64,000 bases of DNA from Sphagnum compactum. Its lineage: Eukaryota > Bryophyta > Sphagnopsida > Sphagnales. Below the pieces are notes generated by a model, which was given only the letters and a program-made list of their open reading frames with translations, was not told where the DNA came from and made no database searches. This document shows, one piece after another, positions 34,803-47,251 of this stretch. How positions within the stretch are numbered: position 1 is the first letter of the stretch; every line of letters begins with the position of its first letter. The stretch is from positions 11,625,495 through 11,689,494 of the forward strand of contig OZ234502.1 of NCBI GenBank assembly GCA_965153455.1, given 5' to 3'. The position numbers and the translations under genes are program-made.

Positions 34803-34968
34803 GAAACTTTGATTCAATCTAAGTCATGAGACATGTGCATGATGTAAACTTTGTGGTTTCATCCATTACAATGTAAAATATGTGTTACAATAAACACCAC
34901 ATTTTACATCATAATGGTTGGATCTAACCATAATATTTATCTCATGTGTGTATGAGCCAAAGTTTATT
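34803..34968. repeat. 165-bp palindromic MITE-like repeat
   Basis: It starts aaactttg and ends caaagttt. Inner arms (cattacaatgtaaaatatg and its partner cattttacatcataatg) pair around 34890. Noncoding. Confidence 0.6.
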
Positions 34969-35528
34969 ATTGTAAAAAACAAAAAAACATATTTTGTTGG
35001 AGGAATTAAAAAAGCAAAAACTTATTGCCTTTCCAACACAATGAGCATAAAAAATACCCTTTGATTGACATGTAAAATGATTGGGACAAAAGTTTAATTC
35101 CATTGCTAGGAGTCAAGGGCACTATTTTCAAAGTCATTTTCCAAGGATTCATTTGTTGGAATATTTTGCATTTTTCATACTTAGTTTACAATTGCGTGCT
35201 AAAATTAAATACATTTTCATTATGTTTTGATCTTATATCATGTATGTTATGCATCCATGTTTTTTACCACATAGAATTGAAGGAAAAGATTTTCAAAATT
35301 CTAGATTTTGAACTCAAAATTCACTTTTTAGCCCAAATATCAACAATATAAATACATTACACATATAAACAATAATTTCATAGACTTTAGGCTCTCTTTC
35401 TTTTTTATGTATTAAAATTAAAATTCTTACCAATTTTCAAATTGATTAGTGCACATTTGATAAGGGAAAAAGATTTTTGACCCAAAAAAACACATGTCCA
35501 AACAAATATTTTGAATCTTTTAATCATA

Positions 35529-35723
35529 AAATTTAAGATTCTTGAAACAACATGGATTTGTATCAAATTTTGAGCATTGAAACTTTGCAACTAATTGAAT
35601 CTATTCCCAAAAACAAATTTGACAATGCAAATTTAAAACTTTTGAAACATCATGCAGTTGCATCAAATTTTGAGCATTGAAACCTTGCAAGTAATGACTT
35701 ATTCCCAAATTTATTTTTGACAA
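35529..35723. repeat. tandem duplication of about 98 bp
   Basis: Two adjacent copies share tcaaattttgagcattgaaa and a tattcccaaa...ttttgacaat end. Noncoding. Confidence 0.75.
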
Positions 35724-38700
35724 TCAAATTATTGTGTTTTCCTTGTGATTTTTCAAAGATAAAAGGTACAATTTTTAAGGGGCGTCCACATTGTGTGATT
35801 TGTCTTATTGTGACTACACCCCCAAATTTGAATTAAAACCCATCATGGACCAAACCCTTGTAGGCAATATTCATGTAAATAATTATTCTTATAGGTTTCC
35901 ATTTGGACTACACTAAAATGAAAATTATTTAACTTTTTGCAATTTCATTCCCAATTTATAAATGTTTATTGTCCCAACTTTGAAGCACCATGACACATAA
36001 ACATCCAACTTAGGCATGCAAGCCCAATCTATTATAACCTTTTTGAATAGATTTTCAAACCAAATGAAATTTTTGATTTCCCCGTTCATATTTTACTTTG
36101 AGCAAGTGAAACTCTTTCCAACAATTTGTATGTCAACTTTTCAAATGGTCACAATTATCAAGAAGCAATTTTATTTTCAAAATACAAGCCCAGTATGAAC
36201 TATAACCTTTATTTAGATTTTTTGAATGACATTATTGATCAATGCAAACAAATTTTCACCTTTCAAACCCTCCCACACTCTTCAAAAGTGGGTGCAAGAA
36301 CCAATGTTGTGCATGTAAATGTAAATAGGCATATATGTGGCATGTAAAACCATGCAAATGCAAATGTATATATTATATATTTTTAATGACTATACCTATT
36401 TGTGATCCTTATTAATTAGTTATGGGTGCATCCCAAAGCTAAAAGTTTATTTTGCAATGGGCCACTTTGATTGGTCTTTCACAAACAAAATTCAATGTTT
36501 TTGGTCTTGCCCTAGATAAAAACTTTTACTACCAAGACAATAACGTGGAAATGCTTCCCTTTTGGGCAAAAGATACGGGACGAAAATTAATGGTAATATT
36601 GAGGAATGTTCCCTCACATGTTCATTGTCTTAGTAGAATTTTCATTCCTAACTATGTTTGTCATCAATTTTGGCCTAAGTTTTTACAAGAGCTTGGGTAT
36701 CTATTGTGATTCATATTAATTATTTTAACTAGATGTGTTGCGTTGCAAAAACAAATTTGGGGGGGGCGGGAGGGGCGCACTTTGATTGGCCCACCACCAA
36801 AAAATTGAAATTTAGGCAACCACCCCCACCCCCCTTTTGCACAAAATAGAAGTTACATTTTTTTTTACATGGTCATGTAAGCTATTTAAGTGTATTTCCT
36901 TTACACTTACATGATTTTACAAGGCATAAATGGACCTACATAGTTTCATACTTACACATCTTGTGTTGTACACGTGTAGTTAGTTACATGAATGTAAATG
37001 GGCCTTACACATTTACATTGAAGTCTTAAACCATATACATCCACAACACTAGTAAGAACTCTCGCCCTTGTAAACGTTGTGATCTATAGGTATGTTGGTC
37101 CATTTAGTTTCACTATAACTTTTTGTTTAAAATTTTATGATGGGTAACGCCCATGTATGGAAAACATTCTCAAAATGTGTGGTTGAATTCCATTATTACC
37201 TTGTCATAGGCCCCTTATTTTGGGAACACCCCAACACATGGGGCTTTACCCTACATCTTCTATCTATAAAACAAATTGTGTATGCCAACATAACACTGAT
37301 GCATATCTTCAAAAGATCATTGAAATTCAGTCTTTATTTCATGGCAATAATTGTAACAAACCATGCTCAATTATACCATGGTCTATTAGGGTATTAACCA
37401 TTAGTGTTAGCATTTTGAAGCAGAGTTCCAATGGTTCAAACCTATGATCTAGTTGAAGCATACATAGTAGTATAATGTTCAACCTTCAAAGTGAATGACC
37501 CATGTAGTAATTAAACTCAACTTCATTGATTCAAGGTTTAGTTAGGTTTGAGCAATGTGGATGTGTGTGAATTAACTTATTAGCTTGAAGATGCAAAATG
37601 ATGGAACATCTTACACCTGTACTACAATTAAAGTTATCCAAATTACATAAAATTAATAAAAATCAAATTATTAAACTTTGACCAACTTGGGAAGCTTATA
37701 TGAGCTAAAACTTCTTAAATGCAACCCTTACCTATCCTAAACTATTAATAATTGGGATAATAATCAAGAATGAAGCCTTGGAGAGCGATGGTGGTGAACA
37801 AGGGCTCACACCCAGCCTACTAGTCCTTCCACCTTAAAACCAAAATGTTCATTCATGGTGGATTTCACATATGAAACTTTTTGTGTTGATATCTGGCTTA
37901 GAGGGACCTTAGCCCCAAATAGAGGGGCGATTTTGGTTGATGTGCCATTTCAGGTATCATGTTGTTATTTTGTTTATGTGTGTGGACAACAATAGGTGTA
38001 GGTGTCAATATGGTTGCGCACGACAGTACAATGACAAGTGCAACAAAAAAGTTGTAATGGTAGGAGGTGCAATGGAGGAATGTTGCAAGGATAAAATGCT
38101 TTGATTTTTTAAAATAAATTTCAAAGTTCATAAATGTTTCTTGTAAATCTTCTCATTTCTACCTTGATCACATCATTTTATGATGTTGTATCTAAGATTA
38201 GATCTTTGTTATATGCGTCTTTTCAATGTTAAGAAGGGCACAATGGTAAGGTGTCAACATATAAATGTTGTTGAAGGTATGCATGAACTTGGAATTCTTC
38301 TTTATTACAATCAATAGTTATGGAATATGTTCATGAATTCTTGAATGTTGATACATCGAAGATTGGAATGTCATAAGTTGTAATGGTATGAAATTTTGAA
38401 GTGCAACTTGACATCACATTCATTGTCCATGTTTTTCAATAATCTCAATGTTCATTGATTTTTCTTACTCTACATAACTTGAGTTTCCTATGTTTTTTGT
38501 GTTTTTCAAAATTTAAGTCTTTTAAATGTTGTGTGTTATGTGACTTAAATTTTGTGTGAAATGTAAATGTGTTGTGTTGAAACTTGAACATTTGTGTTTG
38601 TGGTGCATATTTGAATGTTTGTGTCTATTGTGCATACCTAAGCCATTTTAGGGTTTTGTATTTTAACTATGGCAACCTTTTAAGTTCCAATGAACTTTAG

Positions 38701-38929
38701 GTTCCATTTTTTTTTCAAGTCTTCTGCATCCATGGATCCTTCATGTAATAATGCAAACCTGAAATTATCCATGTGCAATAGAACTTATTCTATCACCCAA
38801 TGTGATCTTAAATTTTATTGCGTATATTTATGTGGGTAGTGCATTTTGAAAGGGAAAGGAGAAAATTTGTGAATAAATTATTACATGCCTTTTGAGAGAT
38901 CCTACGAAACCCATGATTAATACCAAAAG
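35724..38929. other. AT-rich intergenic, no gene
   Basis: An unassigned 85-codon plus frame at 36452-36709 is somewhat protein-like (NNVEMLPFWAKDTGRKLMVI) but no family comes to mind. G- and C-runs at 36757-36840 could form G-quadruplexes on either strand. Nothing else is seen. Confidence 0.35.
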
Positions 38930-39418
38930 AAGAAAAACTCAAAAAATCAAAGTTGAAAATTAATTGGATTTACCAAGATAAACGGGCTACAAAATTTATT
39001 TGGTTTAAACCTATTTATGGGGGTTGGCAAGATGAAGATGGTGAGGTGCAAAATTTGTTTCAAAATTGAAGGGAAAGATAAATTGTTAGTTCAAAAACTT
39101 GATTTTCTCAATAAGCATTCATCTTGAAAGAAGTGCAATGTTGCCAAACCTGGAATGGTTATTGGTGTGTATTATGTGAACCTTAACAATGCACATGTGA
39201 AAACTGAAAAATTGTATGCTTCCATAGGGTGTGATACGATTGGTGATTTAGTTGAATGGGTAATGAAGGAAGAGAAAAAGAAAAAGTATGTGCAATCTGT
39301 TGCCATATGGCATTTGTTGAAACAAGGACATCCAATGATTAATTTGAACATTTCTTGTGCAAGTTTAATTTTTAAAAGGTCTAAAACTTCTTCTATTTGC
39401 ACAAATCTACTTTAGTAA
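38930..39418 (+). pseudogene. hAT-like transposase N-terminal zinc-finger fragment
   Basis: Plus-strand pieces read MVRCKICFKIEGKDKLLVQK, then a histidine and KKCNVAKPG, a C-x2-C...H...C arrangement. They continue with VIGVYYVNLNNAHVKTEKLY and VAIWHLLKQGHPMINLN. I associate this with plant hAT/BED-type proteins whose C-terminal half resembles the remnant at 62.1-62.9 kb, from a different copy. A stop and two frame errors break it. Confidence 0.5.
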
Positions 39419-39814
39419 GGATATGATACAAGAAAAGGTCAAGTTTCTAACATCCCCTTTATTCAAGAACAATGCACATTCTTGTTATTTTCTTTTCCTC
39501 TTTTCCCCTATTCACATGCTCTTGTGTACATCTTGTAACCAATGGAACCACTCCCCTTTCTAGTGGTCCTTTTTTCTTGGTTTATTAGAACTTTGATTAT
39601 TTTGGCTATATTTGTGATTTGTTTTCTTTTGGTTGCAAGATTATGTTAGTTCTCCTTTGGCTTTTCACAAGCAAAAACTTGGTTTGATGGAGCTCAATTG
39701 CATAAATATGCCTTCAAATAGAAAACAAAAATCAATGATATAAATTTTTCATAATGCGTCAAATGCCTTTTGTTGGACCTTTTTTCATAATTGCTAAATA
39801 AGTTTTTTTTTAGA

Positions 39815-40258
39815 AGTTTTTGTTGGTGCCGATTAGGTTATCGATCTCAATATCAAAAAAAATTGGTGTTGGTTAAGTTATCAATATTTTGAAAGGTAGT
39901 AATAATCACTAGTTATGCATAAAGGTAGGTTGTCAAATAATCGGTTGATAACCATTAGTTATCTTGCCCATTGTTAGCTGGTTATAAGGTTGTGAACAAA
40001 ATTAAACATACTTTTAAAAACTTTTTTTTTCTTATTCTTTTGTTTTTTATTAGACAAATGTTATGTGGTTTAGGATTGGTAACCTACTTGGATGAAAAAA
40101 CTAGATCATCTAGGTAAGTTACTAGATTTTGAAATTTTAATATCAATCAATTAGGTTATTAACTGATTATCAAAAAATGATATCCAACTGGTAGGATGTT
40201 AATAACCGGATTGATAACCTAGTTGATAACGGGTCTAAATTTAATAACCGGCCAACAC
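39815..40258. repeat. possible hAT MITE with subterminal GGTTAT motifs
   Basis: On minus the right end reads CAGTGTTGGCCGGTTATTA, typical of hAT termini. The left end TTGTTGGTGCCGATTAGG is a weaker match. GGTTATC/GATAACC motifs occur at least eight times between them. No 8-bp target duplication is visible. Confidence 0.4.
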
Positions 40259-40383
40259 TGGTACACTCCTTGGGTTTAACCTTGAGGGAAAGTTGGGCCG
40301 TAGGAAGTGAGGATGACCCCTACTAGCTTAAAGGCCGTTAGAAGTTAGAACTTTGCATGCAGGCAGGCAGGCGACATTAGAGA

Positions 40384-40610
40384 GGCGGTGGGTGAGATAG
40401 CTTCCTACCAATAGAGACAAACTCTCTCCCTTCTTTGGTTCCTGTGGGCTGCGCATTTTGTGGCCTTTCTTTGGCCTGCCCTTTTGTCTTCGGCGGTGGG
40501 TGAGATAGGGTGAGATAGCTTCGTTTCACTAGGGGACTAACTCTCTCCCTTCTTTGGTTCCTGTGGGCTGCGCATTTTGGGGCCTTTCTTTGGCCTTCCC
40601 TTTTGTCTTC
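40384..40610. repeat. tandem duplication upstream of the TMEM135-like gene
   Basis: Two copies of about 110 bp share ggcggtgggtgagatag and ctctcccttctttggttcct. The second copy has an extra 10-bp internal repeat (gggtgagata). It lies about 100-330 bp upstream of the TATA region. Confidence 0.85.
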
Positions 40611-40716
40611 TGTGTGATGGTTCCGGCCGTCAGTTTTTCATTGGATTTTTCTTCGCCCCCAAGTTAGAACTTGTCCACGCAACAGCCTTAGAGGTAAATA
40701 CTAAATGATAGATACC

Positions 40717-40752
40717 TATAAAAATACGCTATAAATACGGATTATAAATACG
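40717..40752 (+). promoter_or_regulatory. three TATA boxes at 13-bp spacing
   Basis: TATAAAAATA at 40717, TATAAATA at 40730 and TATAAATA at 40743 form a 13-bp tandem array. They lie about 1.45 kb upstream of the TMEM135-like start codon; the sequence between would be a long 5' leader, probably with an intron. The role as core promoter is inferred. Confidence 0.55.
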
Positions 40753-40769
40753 GGACACCTGCATTTCCG

Positions 40770-42195
40770 CTATAGACGCTTCGCATTCACTTTTCTCTGT
40801 TCCCGTCAGTTGCAGGCAAACCACGTGGACTGCCAGAAGGATCGGGGCAGATGAGAACGGCGGAGGAACCCACGATCTAGTTTCTACTATTACCCACCCA
40901 CATCTCCCGCGCATCAGGAACCATTTTCCCACTGCCCACCACATCGCCTAGACAGAACATGGCATTGTGACATGTAGTCGCCACGGATGCATTTTGATTC
41001 GTTGTTGGGCGTGGCGACGTACTCACTGAAAGATGACCATTTGGCTTAGTATGTGCAAGAATGGTGGCTTACGATGCCACGCAAGCGATATGTCATGAGA
41101 CAGCATCTGAATCGGGACCTGGGATGGGGGGGTTTTGTGAACTGGTTTTGGGATCTCGATTTTCGCCGCGGGTGAAGCGCCCGGGTAGCTCCCGGGCGCC
41201 GAGGAAGATCACGGCTATGGCGACGACGCTCGGCATCGTCTCGGCCGTCTTTCTTCAGCCTCCTTCTATTGCCTACTAACCGTCGACGAGGAGCGGCAGG
41301 AATCGTTCGGATCGTCTTGGGAAGATCGATTGTCTGCGCTTTATTTTGGTTCTTTTCAAATTGTCTGGTCTTTATTTTTGCGCGGTTTTTCAGATTTTTT
41401 ATAGATTAAAAAGTTGCGGGAAGAAAGAGCCTTTTGTGATGGAGTGGTTCTTGTTGTGCACGCGACCGGGGGATTCTTTCATGTTTATTTCATGCCAAAT
41501 TGCAAGCTCTTCGCGCAGTTTCAAGGTACTCCTCTGGATTGTTTTGCCACATAACACATTCAGCCATTCTCTGATATATATACCTAGTCATGCTCCATTG
41601 TCTTTTCTGTGGGATGATGAAACTCCTGCACTTTCTGGTAGGTAGCGCGTAAGTAATGGAGGTTTGTGGCTTCTTTTAGACGTGCGAATTGCTTTTGTAG
41701 TTCAGCTCTTCTGCAGGGATACTGGAGTTTTTTTGTTTTTTTTTTCCCTCTTCCGAGTGTTTGTTTACTTTCTTTCGAATATGCTGCTTAACGTGTTGCT
41801 CTTGGAAAATGGAACAAGAGATTGGATCCATCTTATTGAGGTTCTTGTTCGTAACCAACGCTTTCTAACTCTCTGATTCTTGGCACGGTTTTCCCCAGGT
41901 CGGAGAGGATTTTCCTCCCGTTTGGTAGTTCCGAGATTTGGCTGTGGTGTTTTTTTCGACGAACATCGGTTCCATTCCTTCGATTTTGTGATCAGTTTCC
42001 TCGGATTGCTTCCGGTTTGAGAATATAGGGTTATTCATCGCTGCTGGAATTCATCGGAGATGCTGATACACTGTGATGTTTCCTTCTCCGGCTGAGAGAA
42101 TACCTTCTCAACACTTTCGACAATATATCTTGCAATTTTCTCCAGCCTTCGAGAATTGAATAGCCGCTTCTGGCGATTTCATATCCTCTAGGCAT
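40770..42195 (+). other. probable 5' leader and intron of the TMEM135-like gene
   Basis: No conserved coding frame is seen in this GC-richer stretch. A ttttccccag at about 41889-41898 could be the acceptor of a leader intron. Several short upstream ATGs are present. Confidence 0.45.
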
Positions 42196-45100
42196 ATGGA
42201 TACATCAGCACCTTCTGATAATGCTTTTCCTTCTAGTGGGGGAGCACTGATCACGGGGAATGAGACAGAGAGGACGAGGGAATTTAAAGACGTTGTTCCT
42301 GTATTGCTCAAGAGAATGATGGATGCAGATGGCATAAGACCTAGCATGATCAGAAGTGGACCTGTATTGGTGAATGGGAAAAAGCTTGAAAGAGGCAATA
42401 GAGGAGCTGTTCTAAGTAGTCACCGAGGAGGAGGAGGAGGAGCTTTGAAGCTCTTGGACAAGCAGGGAGAGCAGGGAGGAGGATTTGTGGAAGATGATGC
42501 CTGTTCTACCTCTGGAAAGGAGACTGGGAAGAGCTTCTGGAAAGCTTTGGATCGTTGCATTGCAGCTTCCATTAAAGGTTTTGTGATTGGAGGTGGCCTT
42601 CGGGGAGGTCTTTCCCTCTTTGCGATTCTCAGCCGCCTGAGAAAAAGATCGTCCTTTAGGTGAAGGTTTCAAATCCTCTTTGCGATTATTCAATATATTG
42701 GTCTTATACAAGCCAATCTCACTTTCTGTCACAAATCCCTGTCAGAAATATTTTAGAGCTGACTGTTCACTATGTTCATGCAGTACAAAAGGTGTGAGTC
42801 TTCGAGGAAGAACAAACAATGAAGCTATCATGGCTGCTTTGAAAGAGACACTTCGCTATGGCTTGTTTGTGGGAACATTTGCAGGAGTATTCTGCACAGT
42901 TGATGAAACTGTTGCAGCTATAGGTGGATGTCACAGGTTTGCACACACCCTTTAAACATTGAGATTTTACATTGAGTCAATTCAGAAAATGTGAATCATG
43001 GGCACATTCAACAATGTGGTGTAATAAGCATTCTCAATGTGTTTATTCAGTTTCTTAGATGGATTCTTTAAGCAACCATGAAAACTTGAAGGAGAGTTTG
43101 GATATGATATGAATTATGTCTCCTATTTCAAACAAAATGCCCTAAACCCTAGCAGGAATGGGCCATGACATCAGTTACATGTCTTAGCAGACCTGTGTAG
43201 GAAGTTACAAATGTGATACCTTCTGCATCCTCTGGGTCATTTGTGTCACAAGGCTTTTTGCGGGGTCTCTATTTTGCAGGACTGCAAGGTGGCGATCACT
43301 GGTTGCTGGAGCAGTTGCAGGACCATCATTGTTACTGACAGGGCACAAAAAAAGACACACAAGCATGGCCCTTTACATCCTTGTCCGGGCAGCAGTTCTG
43401 GCTGCCCGCTGCGGCATTAAGAATGAGCGAACAGGGTGGCTATGTCGACCTCTTTCTTGGAGGCATGGTGACACATTCCTCATGTGTTTGTCATCCTCAC
43501 AGATTCTGTAAGTAATTGGTCTCTTATGTTTTCTATGCGTAGTTTATAGCACAGCAAAAGTATTTCAAGAATTTAACTCTGGGACCCTTGTTGTATTCTG
43601 CCATTCAAGGTCAGCCTGGATTCTGAAGCCAGATAGTCTGCCATCATCTTACATTGCTTTCCTCAACAAGCATGGAGGAAAAGATCTCTCTATCATAAGG
43701 GGGTTCAAGGAGCTAGCACTGAAGATGGAGCCATTCTCTGCCTTGAAAGCCATTGAGGAGTATTACAAATCAACTGGAGTTGATCTGAAACTGGATCCCA
43801 ATATGTCCATTCCATGCACGGTAATGACACCTTTTTTCTCAAGGAGCCTATTACTATTATTGCAATAATTCTTCGGAGGTTTAATCTCTTTTCACTGTAC
43901 AATCTGGCCTCTTAAAACATGCAGTGGAAGCAGGTATTTGTTGAAGAGCAGGCTTTTGGTTTCTAACTTTTTGCCTCCGTCGACATAAACTGCATAATGT
44001 TTCTCCCAGAGCTTGAGATTGTTTTTCAAACTGGGATAATATCTCTATGTTGTGGCTTCATGATGCAGATGTTACATGGAAACCAAGGTTGCATGCCACA
44101 TTTCTTCTCTTTCTTGGTGCCAGCATATTTACGGTCATTGCCCGTTTACTTGCCAGTTTATTTTGTTCCTGCTCTTCTTGTGCATCGTCAAGGCCTATTT
44201 GTGAGGTAATCATATTTCCTGAGGCTAATGCTTTTCTCTCTTATTTGTTCATCAATGACAGAAAAGGTTAATAGCCTTTCTGATAATTTGTTCATATTTT
44301 TGGTGCTGCCTCTGAAGGAGTGTTGTTGAATCTCTTTACACACACTATTGTTGTTGTAATCATGGGTGCAGGCCATTTCCTATATTGTGGAAATCCTTGA
44401 TTGGTACAGCTAGATCTAGCCTATTCCTTGCTGTTTATTGTGCATCAGCCTGGTAGGTATCTCACCAGAACGCGTGTCACTCTGTTCATCATCAATTCTT
44501 TTCTCGACTTCATCTCAGTTTGTTCTTTCTTTTCATTGGTAGGTGCACACCTCCTGTCACTATATGCTCCTTGGGTTTGGATTGGATTTTAAGATGTGGG
44601 GAGTATATCCTTTTTGGACATCAATCAATCCATTATTTCTTCTGGTTTCTTTTGTGCTGCATCATAGTAGGTGATATTTTTACAAACTTTCTTTGTCTCT
44701 GTGCAGGTCCTGGACATGTGTTTTGTTTAGAGCCACAGGGACTATCAACTCCCCACTTGTTGCAGCAGCAACTGTACGAATCCTTTTCTTTTGCATCTGC
44801 ATGGTACTCTATTTTTGTTTGAGTTTTGTTCTCTTGCAGCTACATGAATTGACTTTCTTTGGAGTAAGCATGAAAGTCTCTTTTGTTTATGCTCTGTGTA
44901 TGTGCTTTTCTTATTGTGATATCCTAGAAATATTCTAGGAGTACACTATAGAGCAGTATGGCATATTGTTTATCTCAATGTCTGCTGCACTAGTAAATGC
45001 CACTGGTCATAATGTGCCACACGTTGCCAGTGACTTTGTTTTCAATGCTGACCAGATGTGACCATGCTAGCTAATACCTAATTGGTCGAAGAGTATGCTC

Positions 45101-45734
45101 CAGGATGGGCTGGTGAAGCTGAAAAGATAGATTTTGTGCCTCTTTTGTTTCACCATTGGTGATCCATGGTTTTAATCCACTGAAATACAGATTTAGAAAA
45201 ATAATTGACTTGAGAGAAGGAACCACAAAATCTAGGCTTCCAGTAGGTGAAGTTTGATGGAAGTGATATGATGTATATGGAGATGCTGACTTTGTATCTG
45301 TTTGTTATTTTCCACAGTTTCCAGTGGGTCTAGCATTGATGATTGAGAAGAAATCACGGCGCATGGAAATTGCCCTGTACTGTTTTGCCCGTGCAATGGA
45401 GAGCTTCGCAATTTGTGTGACTGATTGGGGACTGTTGGAGCGCTACAATTTGATTCCTCCTAAACGGTTTGATGTCCTGCTTTTCAGCACTGCTACTGCC
45501 ATCATAATGCATTGCTATGCTCAAGAGCGTGACGTTTTCCGGTCAAAGTACCTGAATGTTCTTGACTGGGTCTTTGGGCTTCCTGATGGGGCTACACCAT
45601 ACACTCCCCTCCTTTCCTCACATTCTAAGTTGTTTGATGCAAAGTTTCTAGCTACCCCTCCATCCTGGAAATCTGCTTCTGAAATTTCAGAGGTAACTGA
45701 AAGAGAGGCATTGGAATCTGTTGCCCAAGTTTGA
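42196..45734 (+). CDS. TMEM135: TMEM135-like membrane protein, eight exons
   Basis: Coding exons by frame and GT/AG sites are 42196-42659, 42784-42936, 43280-43507, 43610-43820, 44069-44205, 44372-44452, 44707-44773 and 45318-45734. They total 1758 bp, 585 residues, and all junctions keep frame. Conserved stretches of the plant/animal TMEM135 family are seen: LLLTGHKKRHTSMALYILVR, CLSSSQILSAWILKPDSLPS, FLNKHGGKDL, MLHGNQGCMPHF, LPVYLPVYFVPALLVHRQGL, GTARSSLFLAVYCASAW, EKKSRRMEIALYCFARAMES and HCYAQERDVFRSKYLNVLDW. An N-terminal glycine-rich membrane region (FVIGGGLRGGLSLF) resembles Tim17-type segments. Animal TMEM135 acts in peroxisome/mitochondria lipid and fission biology; the plant role is inferred. 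It appears functional. Confidence 0.85.
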
Positions 45735-47043
45735 GGCACACTCAATCTTAGCATCTTAATTGCCCTTCTTCCTAGATTCTACTCATCTCCTAGAGCCTAT
45801 ATGCTTGAGAGCTGTTGTCTAAAAGTTCTTTTTTTCCAGTTTCAAAAGCCTCTTCTGAGATGTCAACTGGACATTAATGGATATTTCTGTTAGCGATTCT
45901 GTCATGCTGAAATTTCCTGTGTCAAATATAGGAAATATGAGCTTTGGTGCCAAATCTCATTAATGCCCACCTACATTTCTCAGTAGCGAAAAATGCCATA
46001 TTGTGCAGAGAACTGCAGATCTTGGTCTCCAGCTTTTCAGTTCCGGAGGCCATCTGCAGGAGATTGATGACTACAACTCAATTATCTTTGTCTCTTCAGT
46101 GCTAACCAACATCATGACTGAGTGTTCCAGTTGCTTCTGGAAATGCAACAAAAACTCAGGATGCAAATTTGTGTAGAATTGTTTGCCCAAAATTTGGAGC
46201 AGATCTCTATCCACTTTATCTACATCCGCCACCAGGAGTTGATGAAGTCAGTGAGGAGTAACATGTGCTAGTGACTGCCATTCATGACAAAGGTGACAAT
46301 CTGATATTTTGTGAATGACATTTACAAGGTAATGATCACACTCATTCTTTGTTATTTTTGTTTCAGTTCTGTTGGAACTAACACAACGTTTATCTTCAGA
46401 GGTGTTAGTTCAGACTTTTCTATGCATTCTCCAAGATATTCAAAATTATATGTCAATTGTTGTTATTTGAACATAGGATGTGGACTTGATTTGATTCAAA
46501 AATAGGAACATGTGAATTCAGCAATTGTCTCATGTTTGACAACTTATTCTATATGATAACCAGTTGTGCTCATTTGAATTGTAGCTTGCAACAAGTTCTT
46601 ATTGTTGTAAGTGTTGACACTCCCAAAAACTCTTCGCGAAGATTAGTGTACCATAGTTGTTGCACTGATTGGGAATGTATAAGAACATCTGTGGGAACTT
46701 TTGAAAATGTAATGGACTGGTAGGGTACACGCTACTAGTCAACAATTCAACTGGAATCAAAAACAACAGGGAGGAAACAAAACATTCCCAGTTTTTGAGG
46801 ATGTTTTGTCCTCCAAGCAAAGGAGTATGCATTATATACAAGGGTGTATGTGGGATGATTGAAAACTCCAAAAGAATATTTAGTGTTAGAAGAATTCTTT
46901 TAGTTTCAATAAAAAAGAGCTTGTCGATGTGGCCTTCTTGATATCAATGGCTCCAGCCAGAAGAGCTACTGGCAAACCCATGTGACTTTCTACACAAATT
47001 CAGATTTCAAGCTACTGGCCCACCATCATTTGCACCACTACTG
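45735..47043 (+). other. 3' flank of the TMEM135-like gene
   Basis: The 3' untranslated region probably starts here. No further coding exon is recognised up to the first MITE. Confidence 0.4.
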
Positions 47044-47251
47044 TAGTACCTTGGCAGCTTTGACACTAATTGTATTACTTTCAGCAATGTTGAAAAAAAG
47101 GAGTTTGCATGTTTTTTCAAAGAACAAAATTTTGTGAAGGGAAATAGAGAATCGTTTAGAATATTTAGGGAACATTCTATTTTTGGACATGGGCTCTTAA
47201 AAATGAGTTAGGTATTTGACAGACTTGTGTCAAAGCTGCCAAGGTGCTATG
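47044..47251. repeat. MITE family 1, copy 1
   Basis: The left end gtaccttggcagctttgaca is the reverse complement of the right end tgtcaaagctgccaaggtgc with one mismatch. The interior is AT-rich and noncoding. A related copy lies at 53129-53320. Confidence 0.75.

Noticed and set aside
36757-36840. Possible CRISPR-like or regulatory G/C runs
   Set aside because: Only homopolymer-like runs; no repeat-spacer organisation exists anywhere in the window.
41061-41279. 72-codon frame upstream of the TMEM135-like gene
   Set aside because: GC-rich leader sequence without family resemblance and out of context with the main start codon.
42668-42783. Continuation of TMEM135-like exon 1 past 42659
   Set aside because: A stop follows directly at 42661-42663 and the next conserved segment resumes in frame after an AG at 42783, so an intron is the better reading.
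44520-44640. Extra TMEM135-like exon (hydrophobic frame)
   Set aside because: Joining 44452 directly to 44707 keeps the frame and restores the conserved SAW-SWTC junction.
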